64,000 nucleotides of DNA from Paraburkholderia sediminicola. Lineage in GTDB: Bacteria > Pseudomonadota > Gammaproteobacteria > Burkholderiales > Burkholderiaceae. The position numbers and the translations under genes were made by a program. Below are positions 16,639 to 26,082 of this stretch, piece after piece. Numbering within the stretch: the stretch's first letter is position 1; each line of letters opens with the position of its first letter. Where the stretch lies: NCBI RefSeq assembly GCF_902859805.1, contig NZ_CADIKC010000004.1:186001-250000 (forward strand), read 5' to 3'. Under the pieces are notes generated by a model. That model was not told the DNA's origin. It saw only the letters and a program-made list of their open reading frames with translations, and did no database searches.

Positions 16639-18132
16639 ATGTCCCGCAGCCCGCAATCGTCGCGTCCCTTAGTCATTGCCGCAGTCATGGCATCAATGGC
16701 GATGGTCGCCATCGAAGCCACCATCGTTTCCACCGCCATGCCGCAGATCGTCGCTCAACTCGGCGATCTGCATCTGTATAGCTGGGTCTTTTCGTCGTTC
16801 CTGCTGACGCAAACCGCGATGACCGTGGTGTTCGGCAAGCTTGCCGATCTGTATGGGCGCAAGCCGGTCATACTCGCCGGCATCGCCATCTTTCTGCTCG
16901 GCTCGGTGCTGGCCGGCTTCGCATGGTCGATGCCGGCCATGATCGTGTTCCGTCTGATCCAGGGCGTCGGCGCGGGTGCGATCCAGCCGGTCACGCTGAC
17001 CGTCGTCGCCGATCTCTATCCGGCGCGCGAACGCGGCAAGGTGCAAGGCTATCTCGCCAGCGTATGGGCCATTTCAGCGGTGGTCGGCCCGATGGTCGGC
17101 GGCTTCATCATTCACAACCTGTCGTGGGCATGGATCTTCTGGATGAACGTGCCGATCGGTCTTGCCTCGGCAGCCGGCTTCATCGCGTTCCTGCGCGAAT
17201 CGGAACGGCATGCGCGTCCGTCGATCGACTTCGCGGGCGCGGCGCTGTTCATGGCGGCGATCGCGGCGCTGATGATGGCGCTGACTTATGCAGGCGACGA
17301 CGACATCGCCAAGGCATTGCTTTCCGGTGGCGCGTTCACGCTGTGCCTGCTGTTGTTCGTGTTTCAGGAACGCCGCGCAACTGAGCCGATGATATCCTTC
17401 GCGCTCTGGAGCCGCCGGCCGATTGCCGCGTGCAATGCAGCAACCGTGCTGTCCGGCATGATCCTGATGGGCTCCACCACCTTCCTGCCGATGTACGTTC
17501 AGGGCGTGCTGCACCGCTCGCCGGTGGTCGCCGGCCTTGCGCTCACGATGATGATGGTGGGCTGGCCCGCAGGCGCGACGCTCGCGGCAAAAACGTTTCA
17601 CCGGATCGGCTTGCGGCGCATTCTGATCGGCGGCAGCGCGTTTATCCCGATCGGCGCGGTGCTGTTGCTGTTCCTGCAGCCTGGCGGCTCGCCGCTCATC
17701 GCGGCGTTCGGCTCGCTCATCATGGGTTTCGGCATGGGCACGTCGAGCGTCAGTTCGCTGGTGCTGATCCAGGAGATCGTCAAGATGGACGAGCGCGGGA
17801 GCGCCACCGCATCGAATCTCTTTTCGCGCAATCTTGGCAGCACACTGGGCGCGACGTTATTTGGCGCGGTGCTCAACTTCGGGCTCAGTCACTCGAAGGA
17901 CGTCGCCGTGGTCACGTCCGATCAACTGAAGGCACTGTTGCAGAATCAGGTAGCGAGTCTTGCCGATAGCGACATGATCCGCATGGTGCTGCATCAATCG
18001 CTGCACCTGACCTTTATCTCGATCTTCGCGATTGCGATTTTTGTGGTCGTGCTGCTGGGCTTCGTGCCGGCGATCAACATCGGGCCGGCGAAGCAGGTGC
18101 CACTTGAAGCGTTGTCGCCGCTTGAGGACTGA
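16639..18132 (+). CDS. DHA2-family MFS multidrug exporter
   Basis: A proton-coupled inner-membrane exporter with 14 predicted helices in 497 residues. Seen: the antiporter-type motif C region GVGAGAIQPVTLTVVADLYPARERGKVQG, motif A GKLADLYGRKPVILAG between helices 2 and 3, and QEIVKMDERGSATASNLFSRNLGSTLGATLFGAVL in the second half. This is the EmrB/MDR layout. The open frame extends far upstream, but residues before MSRSPQSSRPLVIAAVMAS have no transporter character, so the start at ATG 16639 is preferred despite a weak ribosome site. No adjacent membrane-fusion protein is present. Confidence 0.9.
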   Translation: MSRSPQSSRPLVIAAVMASMAMVAIEATIVSTAMPQIVAQLGDLHLYSWVFSSFLLTQTAMTVVFGKLADLYGRKPVILAGIAIFLLGSVLAGFAWSMPAMIVFRLIQGVGAGAIQPVTLTVVADLYPARERGKVQGYLASVWAISAVVGPMVGGFIIHNLSWAWIFWMNVPIGLASAAGFIAFLRESERHARPSIDFAGAALFMAAIAALMMALTYAGDDDIAKALLSGGAFTLCLLLFVFQERRATEPMISFALWSRRPIAACNAATVLSGMILMGSTTFLPMYVQGVLHRSPVVAGLALTMMMVGWPAGATLAAKTFHRIGLRRILIGGSAFIPIGAVLLLFLQPGGSPLIAAFGSLIMGFGMGTSSVSSLVLIQEIVKMDERGSATASNLFSRNLGSTLGATLFGAVLNFGLSHSKDVAVVTSDQLKALLQNQVASLADSDMIRMVLHQSLHLTFISIFAIAIFVVVLLGFVPAINIGPAKQVPLEALSPLED

Positions 18133-18138
18133 GCTCCG

Positions 18139-19260
18139 CTACGTGCCGCCGGCAGGCAACGTGACTGCGAAGAAATCGATCGCCCGTTGGGCCGTCTGCG
18201 CGTGGATCGCGTCGCGATCCACGCCCGGATTGTCCTTGCAGATGGTCGCAAGACGTTCGAAGCCTGCGGGCAAGCAGGTATCGAGAAAGGTGTAGTGCGC
18301 CGCGCCCGGCACCATCGTGACCTTTGCCTTCGGCATAAAACCCGCGATGCGGTGGATGTTGGTATCCACCGGCGCGGTCACATCGGCCTCGCCTGCGAGT
18401 AATGACACGGGGATGCTGACGTCGGCAAACGAAGTGCTATCGAACGCCTCGCCCAAGGCCGGCGCGATCGCAAAGACTGCCTTGATGCGCGGGTCGCGAT
18501 ACGAGTTGCCGGCGCGTGCTCGTGACGCCTTCGTCTCAGGAGAAAGCGTGGCGAGCGTCAAGGCAGGCGCGCCTGGGTCCTCATGGATCCTGGCGGCTTC
18601 CGGCGGATGACAGATGGCATCGGCCTGCGGTGACGCGCAGAAGCGCTCGAACGCCGCCAGATTGGTGCGCGCGCCCGCCAGTTCAAGCACCGTGTATCCA
18701 CCGAGCGAGAAACCCACCGCGCCGATCCGGTCCCGGTCGACATGCGGACCCAGCATCGGGTCGGCAAGCACGCCATCGAGCACCTCGCTTGCGTCCGTGG
18801 CGCGTTCCCACCAGAGCATGAAGCCGTCGAGGGTCATCGGCTCGAATGCGTTGTTACCTGGATGGTTGGTACCGGCGACGATATAGCCTTCGGCCGCGAG
18901 CGCCGATGCCAGCCAGTCGAGACTGTCCGCCGTGCCGCCGGTGCCGTGTGAGAGTACGAGCAGAGGATATTTTGCGCGCGCGCTCGACAGAGGCGCATCG
19001 ACAGCAGCAGGATGTCCGTGGAAAAACGGACGATCGTGCGCGCCAATGTCATGCGTGACTTCCGGGTTTGTCAGATCGGCCGGATACCAGATGGTCGTCA
19101 CAAGCGCCTGCGTCTGGGCCCCACGCCAATAACGCGCCACAGCAGGATGAAAGACACGCGTCGCCTCGCCCACATGCAAGGTCTGATCTGCCGGCGCGGC
19201 AACCGCCGCCGACCACAACGCAGCCGCGCTTGCGAAGGCGGCGCAGTAACGACGAAACAT
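18139..19260 (-). CDS. exported dienelactone hydrolase-like alpha/beta hydrolase
   Basis: A 373-residue protein with a signal peptide (MFRRYCAAFASAAALWSAAVAAPA). The alpha/beta hydrolase fold follows: VLSHGTGGTADSL oxyanion region (about 105), the nucleophile elbow VGFSLGGYTVLEL (about 170), and a late acidic/His part VPGAAHYTFLDTCLP. It resembles predicted dienelactone hydrolases and PAF-acetylhydrolase-like enzymes. The wording of the N-terminal strand (TRVFHPAVARYWRGAQTQALVTTIWYP) fits that subgroup. Likely periplasmic, acting on esters or lactones. It lies 2 bases after an AraC/GyrI regulator gene on the same strand, so both are likely one transcript. Confidence 0.85.
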   Translation of the reverse strand: MFRRYCAAFASAAALWSAAVAAPADQTLHVGEATRVFHPAVARYWRGAQTQALVTTIWYPADLTNPEVTHDIGAHDRPFFHGHPAAVDAPLSSARAKYPLLVLSHGTGGTADSLDWLASALAAEGYIVAGTNHPGNNAFEPMTLDGFMLWWERATDASEVLDGVLADPMLGPHVDRDRIGAVGFSLGGYTVLELAGARTNLAAFERFCASPQADAICHPPEAARIHEDPGAPALTLATLSPETKASRARAGNSYRDPRIKAVFAIAPALGEAFDSTSFADVSIPVSLLAGEADVTAPVDTNIHRIAGFMPKAKVTMVPGAAHYTFLDTCLPAGFERLATICKDNPGVDRDAIHAQTAQRAIDFFAVTLPAGGT

Positions 19261-19262
19261 GT

Positions 19263-20159
19263 TCAGTCCTTGCGAATGGGGATCATCAGATCCGTGACGC
19301 AGGCGTGCTGCAATCCGGCAACCATGAGGTTCCGGTACACCTCGAGCCCCGGACGGTCGTCGTGCGCATAGCCGCTTTGCGGCAGCCAGCCACCGTAGAG
19401 AGCCCGGAAGGTCGGCGCGATCAACGCATACGGACCGATCAGCCTATGGACCGCATACAGGCCGCCCTCCACGCGCACCGCCTCGATTGCCTCGCCCTCC
19501 ACCGTTCGCGGCACGCTAGGAGACTTGGCGACGATGCCGGCGTAATACTGGAAGCCACCGCTTAGCGCGGGATCGTGCATACAGAGGCCAACGCGTTGCC
19601 CCTTCGCCGAATTCCCTTCGCAGCGCAGCATGTCCATCAGCGACCGGTAGGTCTGCCCGATTGTCGCGATGGGGCCATCGTGGCGAAGGCACATGAGATC
19701 GATCGGTGCGATCTCGGCGAGTTCGACGGCAGGCAAAACCGACATCCGGCTTTCAGTCGCGGCGGCCTCGCATAGCTCACTTGTGCGGCGCGCCTTGGAC
19801 GGCGCGGCGAGGCGTTTCTGCCGCGCCTTGAATTCACTCGGCGTAACCCCGGTGAAACCGCGAAACGCGCGTGCAAAGGCCTGTGGACTGTTGTAACCGG
19901 CGTCGTGCGCGACGGTGGTGACCAGCGCCGCAGCATCGGTAAGCCTTTGCGCGGCCTGAGCGAGCCGCAGGCGTTGCACGGTCTCGACCACGCTCTCGCC
20001 GGTCAATGCGCGATAGATGCGATGGAAGTGATATGGCGACAGATGCGCCACCGCGGCAAGGCTCTCGAGCGTGTGCGGCGCGCCGGGCTCCACCAGGATC
20101 GCCTCGATTACGCGGGCAATCCGTCGACGGTAATCGCGTTCGGTGCTGGGCTTCATCAT
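19263..20159 (-). CDS. AraC-family regulator with GyrI-like effector domain
   Basis: A 298-residue transcription factor. The N-terminal AraC DNA-binding domain (about residues 8-108) has two helix-turn-helix units: LESLAAVAHLSPYHFHRIYRALTG and VAHDAGYNSPQAFARAFRGFTGVTP. The C-terminal half (about 140-298; VELAEIAPIDLMCLRHDGP through EVYRNLM) is a GyrI-like ligand-binding domain, as in Rob, SbmC and other regulators of multidrug or toxicant responses. It is 2 bases upstream of the exported hydrolase gene, probably its co-transcribed regulator. Confidence 0.9.
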   Translation of the reverse strand: MMKPSTERDYRRRIARVIEAILVEPGAPHTLESLAAVAHLSPYHFHRIYRALTGESVVETVQRLRLAQAAQRLTDAAALVTTVAHDAGYNSPQAFARAFRGFTGVTPSEFKARQKRLAAPSKARRTSELCEAAATESRMSVLPAVELAEIAPIDLMCLRHDGPIATIGQTYRSLMDMLRCEGNSAKGQRVGLCMHDPALSGGFQYYAGIVAKSPSVPRTVEGEAIEAVRVEGGLYAVHRLIGPYALIAPTFRALYGGWLPQSGYAHDDRPGLEVYRNLMVAGLQHACVTDLMIPIRKD

Positions 20160-20242
20160 CGCGCTAGGATAGCTGCCTCAATGACGGAAGATGGTGCAGA
20201 GCTTGCGATATTTTCCGGGGTGCTGCGCGCGTGAGACGCGCC

Positions 20243-21130
20243 TCAACCACCATCCCGGCAGAGCCTCACCATCCACGCATAAACCGCATCCACCGCAGCG
20301 GAACGCGCCGGCTGGGCGGAGCGCATCAGCCACAGCGGCGCGAGTGCGAAGCCCGGCACCTGCGGCAAGACCTCGACCCGCCCGCTCGTCAACGCGTCGC
20401 CGGCGGTGAGCCGGGACACCATCGCGATGCCCGCTTCCTGCTCGGCTGCCGCCACAAGGATGCGGGGGTCGTCGACCGTCATCGCGCGCCGCGTGCGCAA
20501 ACCGCCGCGCCTTAGCTCAGGCAACCACGGCGCCCATTCCGGACGCTGCTCCAGCACCAGCAAAGGCGCCTGCGTCAACACCTCGGGAAAGGGCATTGAA
20601 CGCAGACGGCGCGCGGTCACCGGTCCGCAGATGGCGACCGCCTCCTCGTCAAGCAAAGGCTCGCAGATCACTTCGGGCGTGCGGATCTCCTTCGCGGAAA
20701 CGATCAGGTCGACATCGACGCGATCGATCTCGTTGACCTCGTCCCCGGTGACGAGCCAGATCTCGATGTTCGGCATGGCCTCCGAAAACGCCGGCATGCG
20801 CGGCATGATCCAGCCCGTCGCAAACTGCGGCGCGCAATAGATGATCACCGAGTCGGGGTTGCCATAGGGCTCGATGCGATCGCGCCCATCCGCGAGGGTT
20901 GTCATCGCCGACGTCACGGTCTGCGCGAACAGCGCGCCGGCAGCCGTCAGCGCCACGCCGCGCCCGATCCGCCGGAACAGCGGGACGCCTGCCCACTCCT
21001 CGAGTTGCTGGATCTGATGGCTGATCGCCGACTGGGTCAGCGCGAGTTCTTGCGCCGCGCGCGTGAAGCTGCCGAGGCGCGCGGCGGCGTCGAAAGCGAG
21101 CAAGGCCTGCAGAGGGGGAAGTCTACGCAT
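20243..21130 (-). CDS. LysR-family regulator, GcvA-like
   Basis: A 295-residue LysR transcription factor. The N-terminal winged helix reads PLQALLAFDAAARLGSFTRAAQELALTQSAISHQIQQLEEWAGVPLFRR, a GcvA-type helix-turn-helix, followed by an effector-binding domain. It is divergent from speB with a 190-base intergenic region, the usual arrangement for a LysR controlling its neighbour, so it is a candidate regulator of agmatine/putrescine use. The region 21150-21320 is moderately AT-rich. Target and ligand are inferred from position only. Confidence 0.9.
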   Translation of the reverse strand: MRRLPPLQALLAFDAAARLGSFTRAAQELALTQSAISHQIQQLEEWAGVPLFRRIGRGVALTAAGALFAQTVTSAMTTLADGRDRIEPYGNPDSVIIYCAPQFATGWIMPRMPAFSEAMPNIEIWLVTGDEVNEIDRVDVDLIVSAKEIRTPEVICEPLLDEEAVAICGPVTARRLRSMPFPEVLTQAPLLVLEQRPEWAPWLPELRRGGLRTRRAMTVDDPRILVAAAEQEAGIAMVSRLTAGDALTSGRVEVLPQVPGFALAPLWLMRSAQPARSAAVDAVYAWMVRLCRDGG

Positions 21131-21320
21131 CGGTCGCCAGGGTCGTGGGCACGGACAGATATTAAAAATATCGATACTTCCAGCAAGATTCTTCGCTTTT
21201 CGCCGGAATATTGCCTCGCAATGATAGCGCCAGTTGCCCTACACACACCGCATGCTGTTTCCGCAGACATGAGAAATATTTGTGTGACGGCGCTTATCGA
21301 AACTGACCGGATCGACGTGT

Positions 21321-22307
21321 ATGACCCTGAATCTGACCGCTTTGCACCCCGCCTCGACCACGCCTGCCGCGAGCACTGACGTGGCCGGCCAACCTCATCC
21401 GCCCACCTACGCAGGCGTGCTGTCTTTCATGCGCCGCCCCTACACACGCGATCTCACCGGCGTCGACGTCGCCGTATCGGGCATTCCGCTCGATCTCGCG
21501 ACCACCTTCCGGCCCGGCACGCGCTTCGGCCCGGCGGGTATGCGCGCAGCCTCGGTGCAACTGGCCGAACTGGGCGCGTTTCCGTGGGGTATCGACCCTT
21601 TCGATCATCTGAACGTGGTCGACTACGGCGACTGCTGGTTCGACGCCCACAACCCGCTCGGCATTCGCGACGCGATCATCGCCCACGCTCGCGAGATTCT
21701 CGCCACGGGCACCCGCATGCTGACACTCGGCGGCGACCACTACATCACCTACCCGCTGCTGGTCGCGCACGCTGAAAAGTACGGCAAACCGTTGAGCCTG
21801 ATCCACTTCGACGCGCATTGCGACACGTGGCCGGACGACAACCCCGATTCGCTCAATCACGGCACGATGTTCTACAAGGCGATCCGTGAGGGGCTGATCG
21901 ATCCGGCGCGCTCGGTGCAGATCGGCATTCGCACCTGGAACGAGGATTTCATGGGCGTGCGCATTCTCGACGCGCCGTGGGTCCATCGCAATGGCACACA
22001 GGCAACCATCGACGAAGTGCTGTCGATTGTCGGCGATGCGCCCACCTACCTCACCTTCGACATCGACTGTCTCGATCCGGCTTTCGCGCCCGGTACGGGC
22101 ACGCCGGTGGCGGGCGGCCTGAGCTCGGCACAGGCGCTGGAAATCGTTCGCGCGCTGGGCGCGGTGAATCTGATCGGCGCGGACGTGGTGGAAGTGTCGC
22201 CGCCCTACGACCACAGCGACGTCACCGCGCTCGCCGCGGCCCATCTTGCCGCCGACATGCTGTGCCTGATGCGCAATCAGAAGCTGCAACGCCATCAGCG
22301 TATGTAA
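21321..22307 (+). CDS. speB: agmatinase
   Basis: Hydrolyses agmatine to putrescine and urea with a binuclear manganese centre. The 328-residue product shows every ureohydrolase metal motif: GGDHYITYPLL (about residue 135), HFDAHCDTW (about 160) and TFDIDCLDPAFAPGTGTP (about 245). SGIPLDLATTFRPGTRFGP near the N-terminus is characteristic of agmatinases. It lies divergent from a LysR regulator and 40 bases before a PotF-like periplasmic polyamine-binding protein. The pair probably links putrescine formation with polyamine uptake. A guanidinobutyrase is the main alternative substrate class. Confidence 0.9.
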   Translation: MTLNLTALHPASTTPAASTDVAGQPHPPTYAGVLSFMRRPYTRDLTGVDVAVSGIPLDLATTFRPGTRFGPAGMRAASVQLAELGAFPWGIDPFDHLNVVDYGDCWFDAHNPLGIRDAIIAHAREILATGTRMLTLGGDHYITYPLLVAHAEKYGKPLSLIHFDAHCDTWPDDNPDSLNHGTMFYKAIREGLIDPARSVQIGIRTWNEDFMGVRILDAPWVHRNGTQATIDEVLSIVGDAPTYLTFDIDCLDPAFAPGTGTPVAGGLSSAQALEIVRALGAVNLIGADVVEVSPPYDHSDVTALAAAHLAADMLCLMRNQKLQRHQRM

Positions 22308-22347
22308 GGCCGCGACCGCTTTGTTGAACCCTCTCTGGACGACCATC

Positions 22348-23472
22348 ATGCCCCACACCTTCATGAAGCCGAGGCCGGCCGCGCCGCTGCTCGCAGCGCC
22401 GTTGTTCTGCGCGCTCTGCGCGTTCGGCACCGCCGCGCACGCCGACGAAAAGCAGCTCAATCTGTACAACTGGGCCGACTACATCGCGAAAGACACCGTG
22501 CCGAACTTCGAGAAGGAGTCCGGCATTCATGTGCAATACGATGTCTACGACGGCGACGAAACCTTGCAGGCAAAACTGCTGACGGGTTCGACCGGCTACG
22601 ACGTCGTGGTGCCGACCTCAAACTTTCTCGCCAAGCAGATCGAAGCCGGCATCTACCAGAAGCTCGACAAATCGAAACTGCCGAACCTGGTGAATCTCGA
22701 CCGCAGTCTGCTCAAGCTGGTCGCCGATGCGGACCCCGGCAATCAGTACGCGGTGCCGTGGGCATGGGGCACCACGGGGTTCGGCTACAACGTCACGCGG
22801 GTCAAAAAGATTCTCGGCAACGATGCGCCGCTCGACAACTGGGACATCCTCTTCAAGCCCGAATATCTGAGCAAGCTGAAGAGTTGCGGTGTGTCGATAC
22901 TCGATGCGCCAACCGATGTGTTCGCGGTCACGCTGCACTATCTCGGCCGCGATCCGAACAGCGTGAATCCGGCCGACTACCAGGCCGCGTACGACGCGCT
23001 GAAGAAAATCCGTCCGTACGTCACGCAGTTCAATGCGACGAGTTATATCAACGATCTCGCCGGCGACGACATCTGTTTCGCGTTGAGCTGGTCGGGCGAC
23101 GTGTCGATGGCGAGCCATCGCGCGCGCGAGGCCAACAAGAGCTACGAGGTCAAATACTTCATTCCTCAAGGCGGGGCGCCGGTGTGGTTCGACATGATGG
23201 CGATCCCCAAAGATGCGCCGCATCCGGAGGCGGCGCTCGACTGGATCAACTACATCGAGCGCCCGGAGGTTCATGCCGGGATCACCAATGCGGTGTTCTA
23301 TCCGAATGCAGACGCCGCCGCACGCAAATTCGTGCGACCGGAAATTCTCAACGATCCGACTGTGTATCCGCCTGAGTCCGTGCTGAAAACCTTGTTTCTG
23401 CTCAAGCCCTTGCCTGCCCAGATCAAACGCCTGGAGGGCAGGCTATGGGCACAGTTGAAGACTGGCGGATAA
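22348..23472 (+). CDS. periplasmic polyamine-binding protein (PotF-like)
   Basis: The solute-binding component of a putrescine/spermidine-type ABC importer. The 374-residue precursor has a signal peptide (MKPRPAAPLLAAPLFCALCAFGTAAHA region) and the mature start DEKQLNLYNWADYIAKDTVPNFEKESG, the canonical PotD/PotF opening. YAVPWAWGTTGFGYN, CFALSWSGDVSMASHRA and LDWINYIERPEVHAGITN follow. The frame is open back to a TTG at 22321, but ATG 22348 or 22363 fits the signal peptide better. No ATPase or permease gene is adjacent, so it must pair with components elsewhere. The neighbour speB supports a polyamine ligand. Confidence 0.88.
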   Translation: MPHTFMKPRPAAPLLAAPLFCALCAFGTAAHADEKQLNLYNWADYIAKDTVPNFEKESGIHVQYDVYDGDETLQAKLLTGSTGYDVVVPTSNFLAKQIEAGIYQKLDKSKLPNLVNLDRSLLKLVADADPGNQYAVPWAWGTTGFGYNVTRVKKILGNDAPLDNWDILFKPEYLSKLKSCGVSILDAPTDVFAVTLHYLGRDPNSVNPADYQAAYDALKKIRPYVTQFNATSYINDLAGDDICFALSWSGDVSMASHRAREANKSYEVKYFIPQGGAPVWFDMMAIPKDAPHPEAALDWINYIERPEVHAGITNAVFYPNADAAARKFVRPEILNDPTVYPPESVLKTLFLLKPLPAQIKRLEGRLWAQLKTGG

Positions 23473-23500
23473 CGGATCGGCTGAGTCGGCGGCGTGCGGG

Positions 23501-24229
23501 TCAGTCGCCTTTCGCGTACAACGTCGACTCCGCGAATCCTTCTGCCGCCAGCACCTGTCCCACCAGGATCAGCGCAGTCCGCTCGATGTTGGTGGACTGC
23601 ACTTTGCTGACGATATCGTCGAGCGTGCCGGTGATTTTTTCTTCATCCGGCCAGCTAGCGCGATAGATCACCGCGATCGGACACGCGCCGCCGTAATGCG
23701 GCCGTAGTTCATCGACGATGCGAGCGAGATGGCGCACACCGAGGTGAATTGCCATCGTCGCGCGATGTCTCGCGAGGTCGGCGAGTTGCTCGCCTTCCGG
23801 CATGGTCGTTTTGCTTGCGAAGCGCGTGAGGATCAGCGTCTGCGAAATGTTGGGCAGCGTAAGTTCGCAGCCGAGTGTGGCCGCGCATGCCGCGGTTGCT
23901 GTGACGCCAGGCACGATCTCGTAGGGAATGTCGAGTTCGCGAAGTCTGCGGATCTGCTCGCCGATCGCGCCGTACAACGACGGGTCGCCGGAATGCACAC
24001 GCGCCACGTCCTGGTCTTTGTCGTGTGCGGCCTTGAGTAAGGCAACGATCTGATCGAGGTCGAGCTCGGCGGTATTTACGACCTGCTCCGCGCTATGCCC
24101 CTCGAGCACAGCGGCCGGCACCAGCGAGCCGGCGTACAGGATCACCGGGCACCCGCGTACAAGGCGCTGCCCTTTCACTGTGATCAGTTCCGGATCGCCG
24201 GGACCCGCGCCGATAAAAAACACCGTCAT
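23501..24229 (-). CDS. cobM: precorrin-4 C11-methyltransferase
   Basis: Transfers a methyl group from S-adenosylmethionine to C-11 of the corrin precursor. The 242-residue protein has the tetrapyrrole methylase fold: FFIGAGPGDPELITVKG at the N-terminus (SAM loop), ARVHSGDPSLYGAI (about residue 76), EIVPGVTATAACAATLG (about 105), and a late ERTALILVGQVL strand. It is the last gene of the minus-strand cob operon, 45 bases after cobK. Its stop lies close to the convergent PotF-like gene. The CbiF name would apply for the cobalt-early pathway; cobM is chosen because of CobG and CobK in the same locus. Confidence 0.93.
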   Translation of the reverse strand: MTVFFIGAGPGDPELITVKGQRLVRGCPVILYAGSLVPAAVLEGHSAEQVVNTAELDLDQIVALLKAAHDKDQDVARVHSGDPSLYGAIGEQIRRLRELDIPYEIVPGVTATAACAATLGCELTLPNISQTLILTRFASKTTMPEGEQLADLARHRATMAIHLGVRHLARIVDELRPHYGGACPIAVIYRASWPDEEKITGTLDDIVSKVQSTNIERTALILVGQVLAAEGFAESTLYAKGD

Positions 24230-24274
24230 TCACTACTCCATGATTCGTTGGCCGGCATGACATGCATGCGCCAT

Positions 24275-24997
24275 TTAACCTGAGACTTGCAATGCTTCCA
24301 GCAAGTCGGCCACCGTTGCAAACTCGCGATCGACTGCGGGCAATGCAGGACGCCGCAGCATGACGACCGGCAAGCCGCGTTCACGCGCGACTTCGAGTTT
24401 CGCTTCGGTGGCGTTGCCGCCGCTGTTTTTACTGACGACGACATCGAATGCTTCAGCGCTGAACAACGCTCGCTCGCCCTCAAGCGTAAACGGGCCGCGT
24501 GTCGCCAGAATCCGCGCACGTGGATGGGCTTCGCGTGCATCGAGGCAGCGTACCGTCCAGAATTGCTGCGAGGGGATTTCGTCGAGATGCGCGAGCGGTT
24601 CGCGTCCGAGTGTGAACAGCGGTCGCTTGAATGCAACGAGCGCGGCCGTGAGTTCGGTCCAATCGTCGACCATGCGCCAGTCGTCGCCGGCTTGCGGCTG
24701 CCATCCCGCGCGACGCAGCGCCCAGCACGGTACGCGCGCCGCATTGCTTGCTTTCGCGGCATTGGCACTGATCTGCGCGGCGTACGGATGTGTCGCGTCG
24801 ATCACGAGGCTGATGCGTTGGTCCTCGATATAACGCGCCAACCCTTCGCTACCGCCGAAGCCGCCCACGCGCACCTCGCATGACAGATCGTCCGGCACCT
24901 TGCCAAGGCCCGCGAGACTGTACACGTGCTCAGGGCCGAGTTGTCTGGCGATCCGCAAAGCGTCGCCTGTACCGCCGAGCAGCAGGACTCGCGTCAT
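24275..24997 (-). CDS. cobK: precorrin-6A reductase
   Basis: Reduces the corrin macrocycle with NAD(P)H after ring contraction. The 240-residue product begins MTRVLLLGGTGDALRIARQL and holds SLVIDATHPYAAQISANAA (about 72-90) and DVVVSKNSGGNATEAKLEVARERGLPVVMLRRP near the C-terminus, all CobK/CbiJ hallmarks. A longer open frame exists, but ATG 24997 is chosen because it overlaps the cbiD stop as ATGA and starts exactly at the nucleotide-binding strand. It is third in the cobL-cbiD-cobK-cobM operon, translationally coupled to cbiD. Confidence 0.93.
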   Translation of the reverse strand: MTRVLLLGGTGDALRIARQLGPEHVYSLAGLGKVPDDLSCEVRVGGFGGSEGLARYIEDQRISLVIDATHPYAAQISANAAKASNAARVPCWALRRAGWQPQAGDDWRMVDDWTELTAALVAFKRPLFTLGREPLAHLDEIPSQQFWTVRCLDAREAHPRARILATRGPFTLEGERALFSAEAFDVVVSKNSGGNATEAKLEVARERGLPVVMLRRPALPAVDREFATVADLLEALQVSG

Positions 24998-26082
24998 TGC
25001 GCGACCCCGATCAGATTGCCCTGGCGGTCGATCGCGAACATTTCGACGGTAACCTGTGGCGGCACGATATCGCGCGCTACGGCGAGCGCATGCTGGCAGA
25101 CAATGTTGCCGAGCGGCACGTGCTGCGCGTGCGCCAACGCGACCGCCTGCTGGCTCGTATTGGCGGCGAGGATCGCCGCCTGCAATGCGTCGTCGGCGCC
25201 ATATTCGGCGGCCCACGTTGCGAGCCGTTCCAGATCGATGCTCGAATTCCGGCTATGCAGATCGAGATGGCCGGCTGCCAGCTTGCTGAGTTTGCCGAAG
25301 CCGCCGCACACGCTCAAACGCTCGACCGGTGCGCGCTTCATATGCTTGAGCACCGCGCCGACGAAGTCGCCCATTTCGATCAGTGCGATGTCCGGCAGAC
25401 TGTAATGCGCGCGCATCGCGTCTTCGCTTGCGTTGCCGGTGCAGGCCGCGAGATGCAGGTAACCGTTCGCACGCGCGACGTCGATGCCCTGATGAATCGA
25501 CGCGATATAGGCCGAGCACGAGAACGGCCGCACGATGCCGGTGGTGCCGAGAATCGACAGGCCGCCGAGAATGCCGAGGCGCGGATTCATCGTTTTCAGT
25601 GCGAGTGCTTCGCCGCCTTCCACGCCGATCGTTACTTCGAAGCCGCCGGTGTACCCATGTTCCGCTGCGAGCTCGGTCAGATGCTCGGTCATCATCTTGC
25701 GCGGGACGGGATTGATCGCCGGTTCGCCGACGGGCAGCGTGAGACCGGCGCGCGTCACCGTGCCAACGCCTGGCCCCGCACGGAATATCACACCCGGTTC
25801 GGCAAGCAGGCGCACGCGGGCAAATACGATCGCGCCGTGTGTCACGTCGGGGTCGTCGCCTGCGTCTTTTACTGTGCCGGCTTCCGCGCCATCGGCGGTC
25901 AAGCGGCAGAACACCAGCGGCATCGGCACATGCTGGCCCTTCGGCAACACGATCTCCGCGACCTCGCTGACAATACCCGCGAGCAACAGACGCGCGGCCG
26001 CGAGCGACGTCGCGGTGGCGCAACTGCCGGTCGTGTAGCCGCTACGCAGCGGCGCGGGTTGTTCGGGCGTTTCTTCGCGCAT
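24994..26082 (-). CDS. cbiD: cobalt-precorrin-5B C1-methyltransferase type protein
   Basis: CbiD methylates C-1 of the corrin ring in the pathway best known from anaerobes. The 362-residue product begins MREETPEQPAPLRSGYTTGSCATATSLAAARLLLAG, the strongly conserved CbiD N-terminus (RxGYTTGxCA). It also has NPRLGILGGLSILGTTGIVRPFS, followed by a domain with GNASEDAMRAH. ATG 26082 overlaps the last base of the cobL stop codon as TAATG; its own stop overlaps cobK as ATGA. Upstream in-frame codons encode a repetitive HERHERH tail without homology, so the short start is preferred. No cobF is seen, so CbiD may take its place. Confidence 0.93.
   Translation of the reverse strand: MREETPEQPAPLRSGYTTGSCATATSLAAARLLLAGIVSEVAEIVLPKGQHVPMPLVFCRLTADGAEAGTVKDAGDDPDVTHGAIVFARVRLLAEPGVIFRAGPGVGTVTRAGLTLPVGEPAINPVPRKMMTEHLTELAAEHGYTGGFEVTIGVEGGEALALKTMNPRLGILGGLSILGTTGIVRPFSCSAYIASIHQGIDVARANGYLHLAACTGNASEDAMRAHYSLPDIALIEMGDFVGAVLKHMKRAPVERLSVCGGFGKLSKLAAGHLDLHSRNSSIDLERLATWAAEYGADDALQAAILAANTSQQAVALAHAQHVPLGNIVCQHALAVARDIVPPQVTVEMFAIDRQGNLIGVAQ

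Noticed and set aside
21294..22469. 391-codon minus-strand frame opposite agmatinase
   Set aside because: Shadow of speB and the next gene; rich in His/Arg/Ala with no domain.
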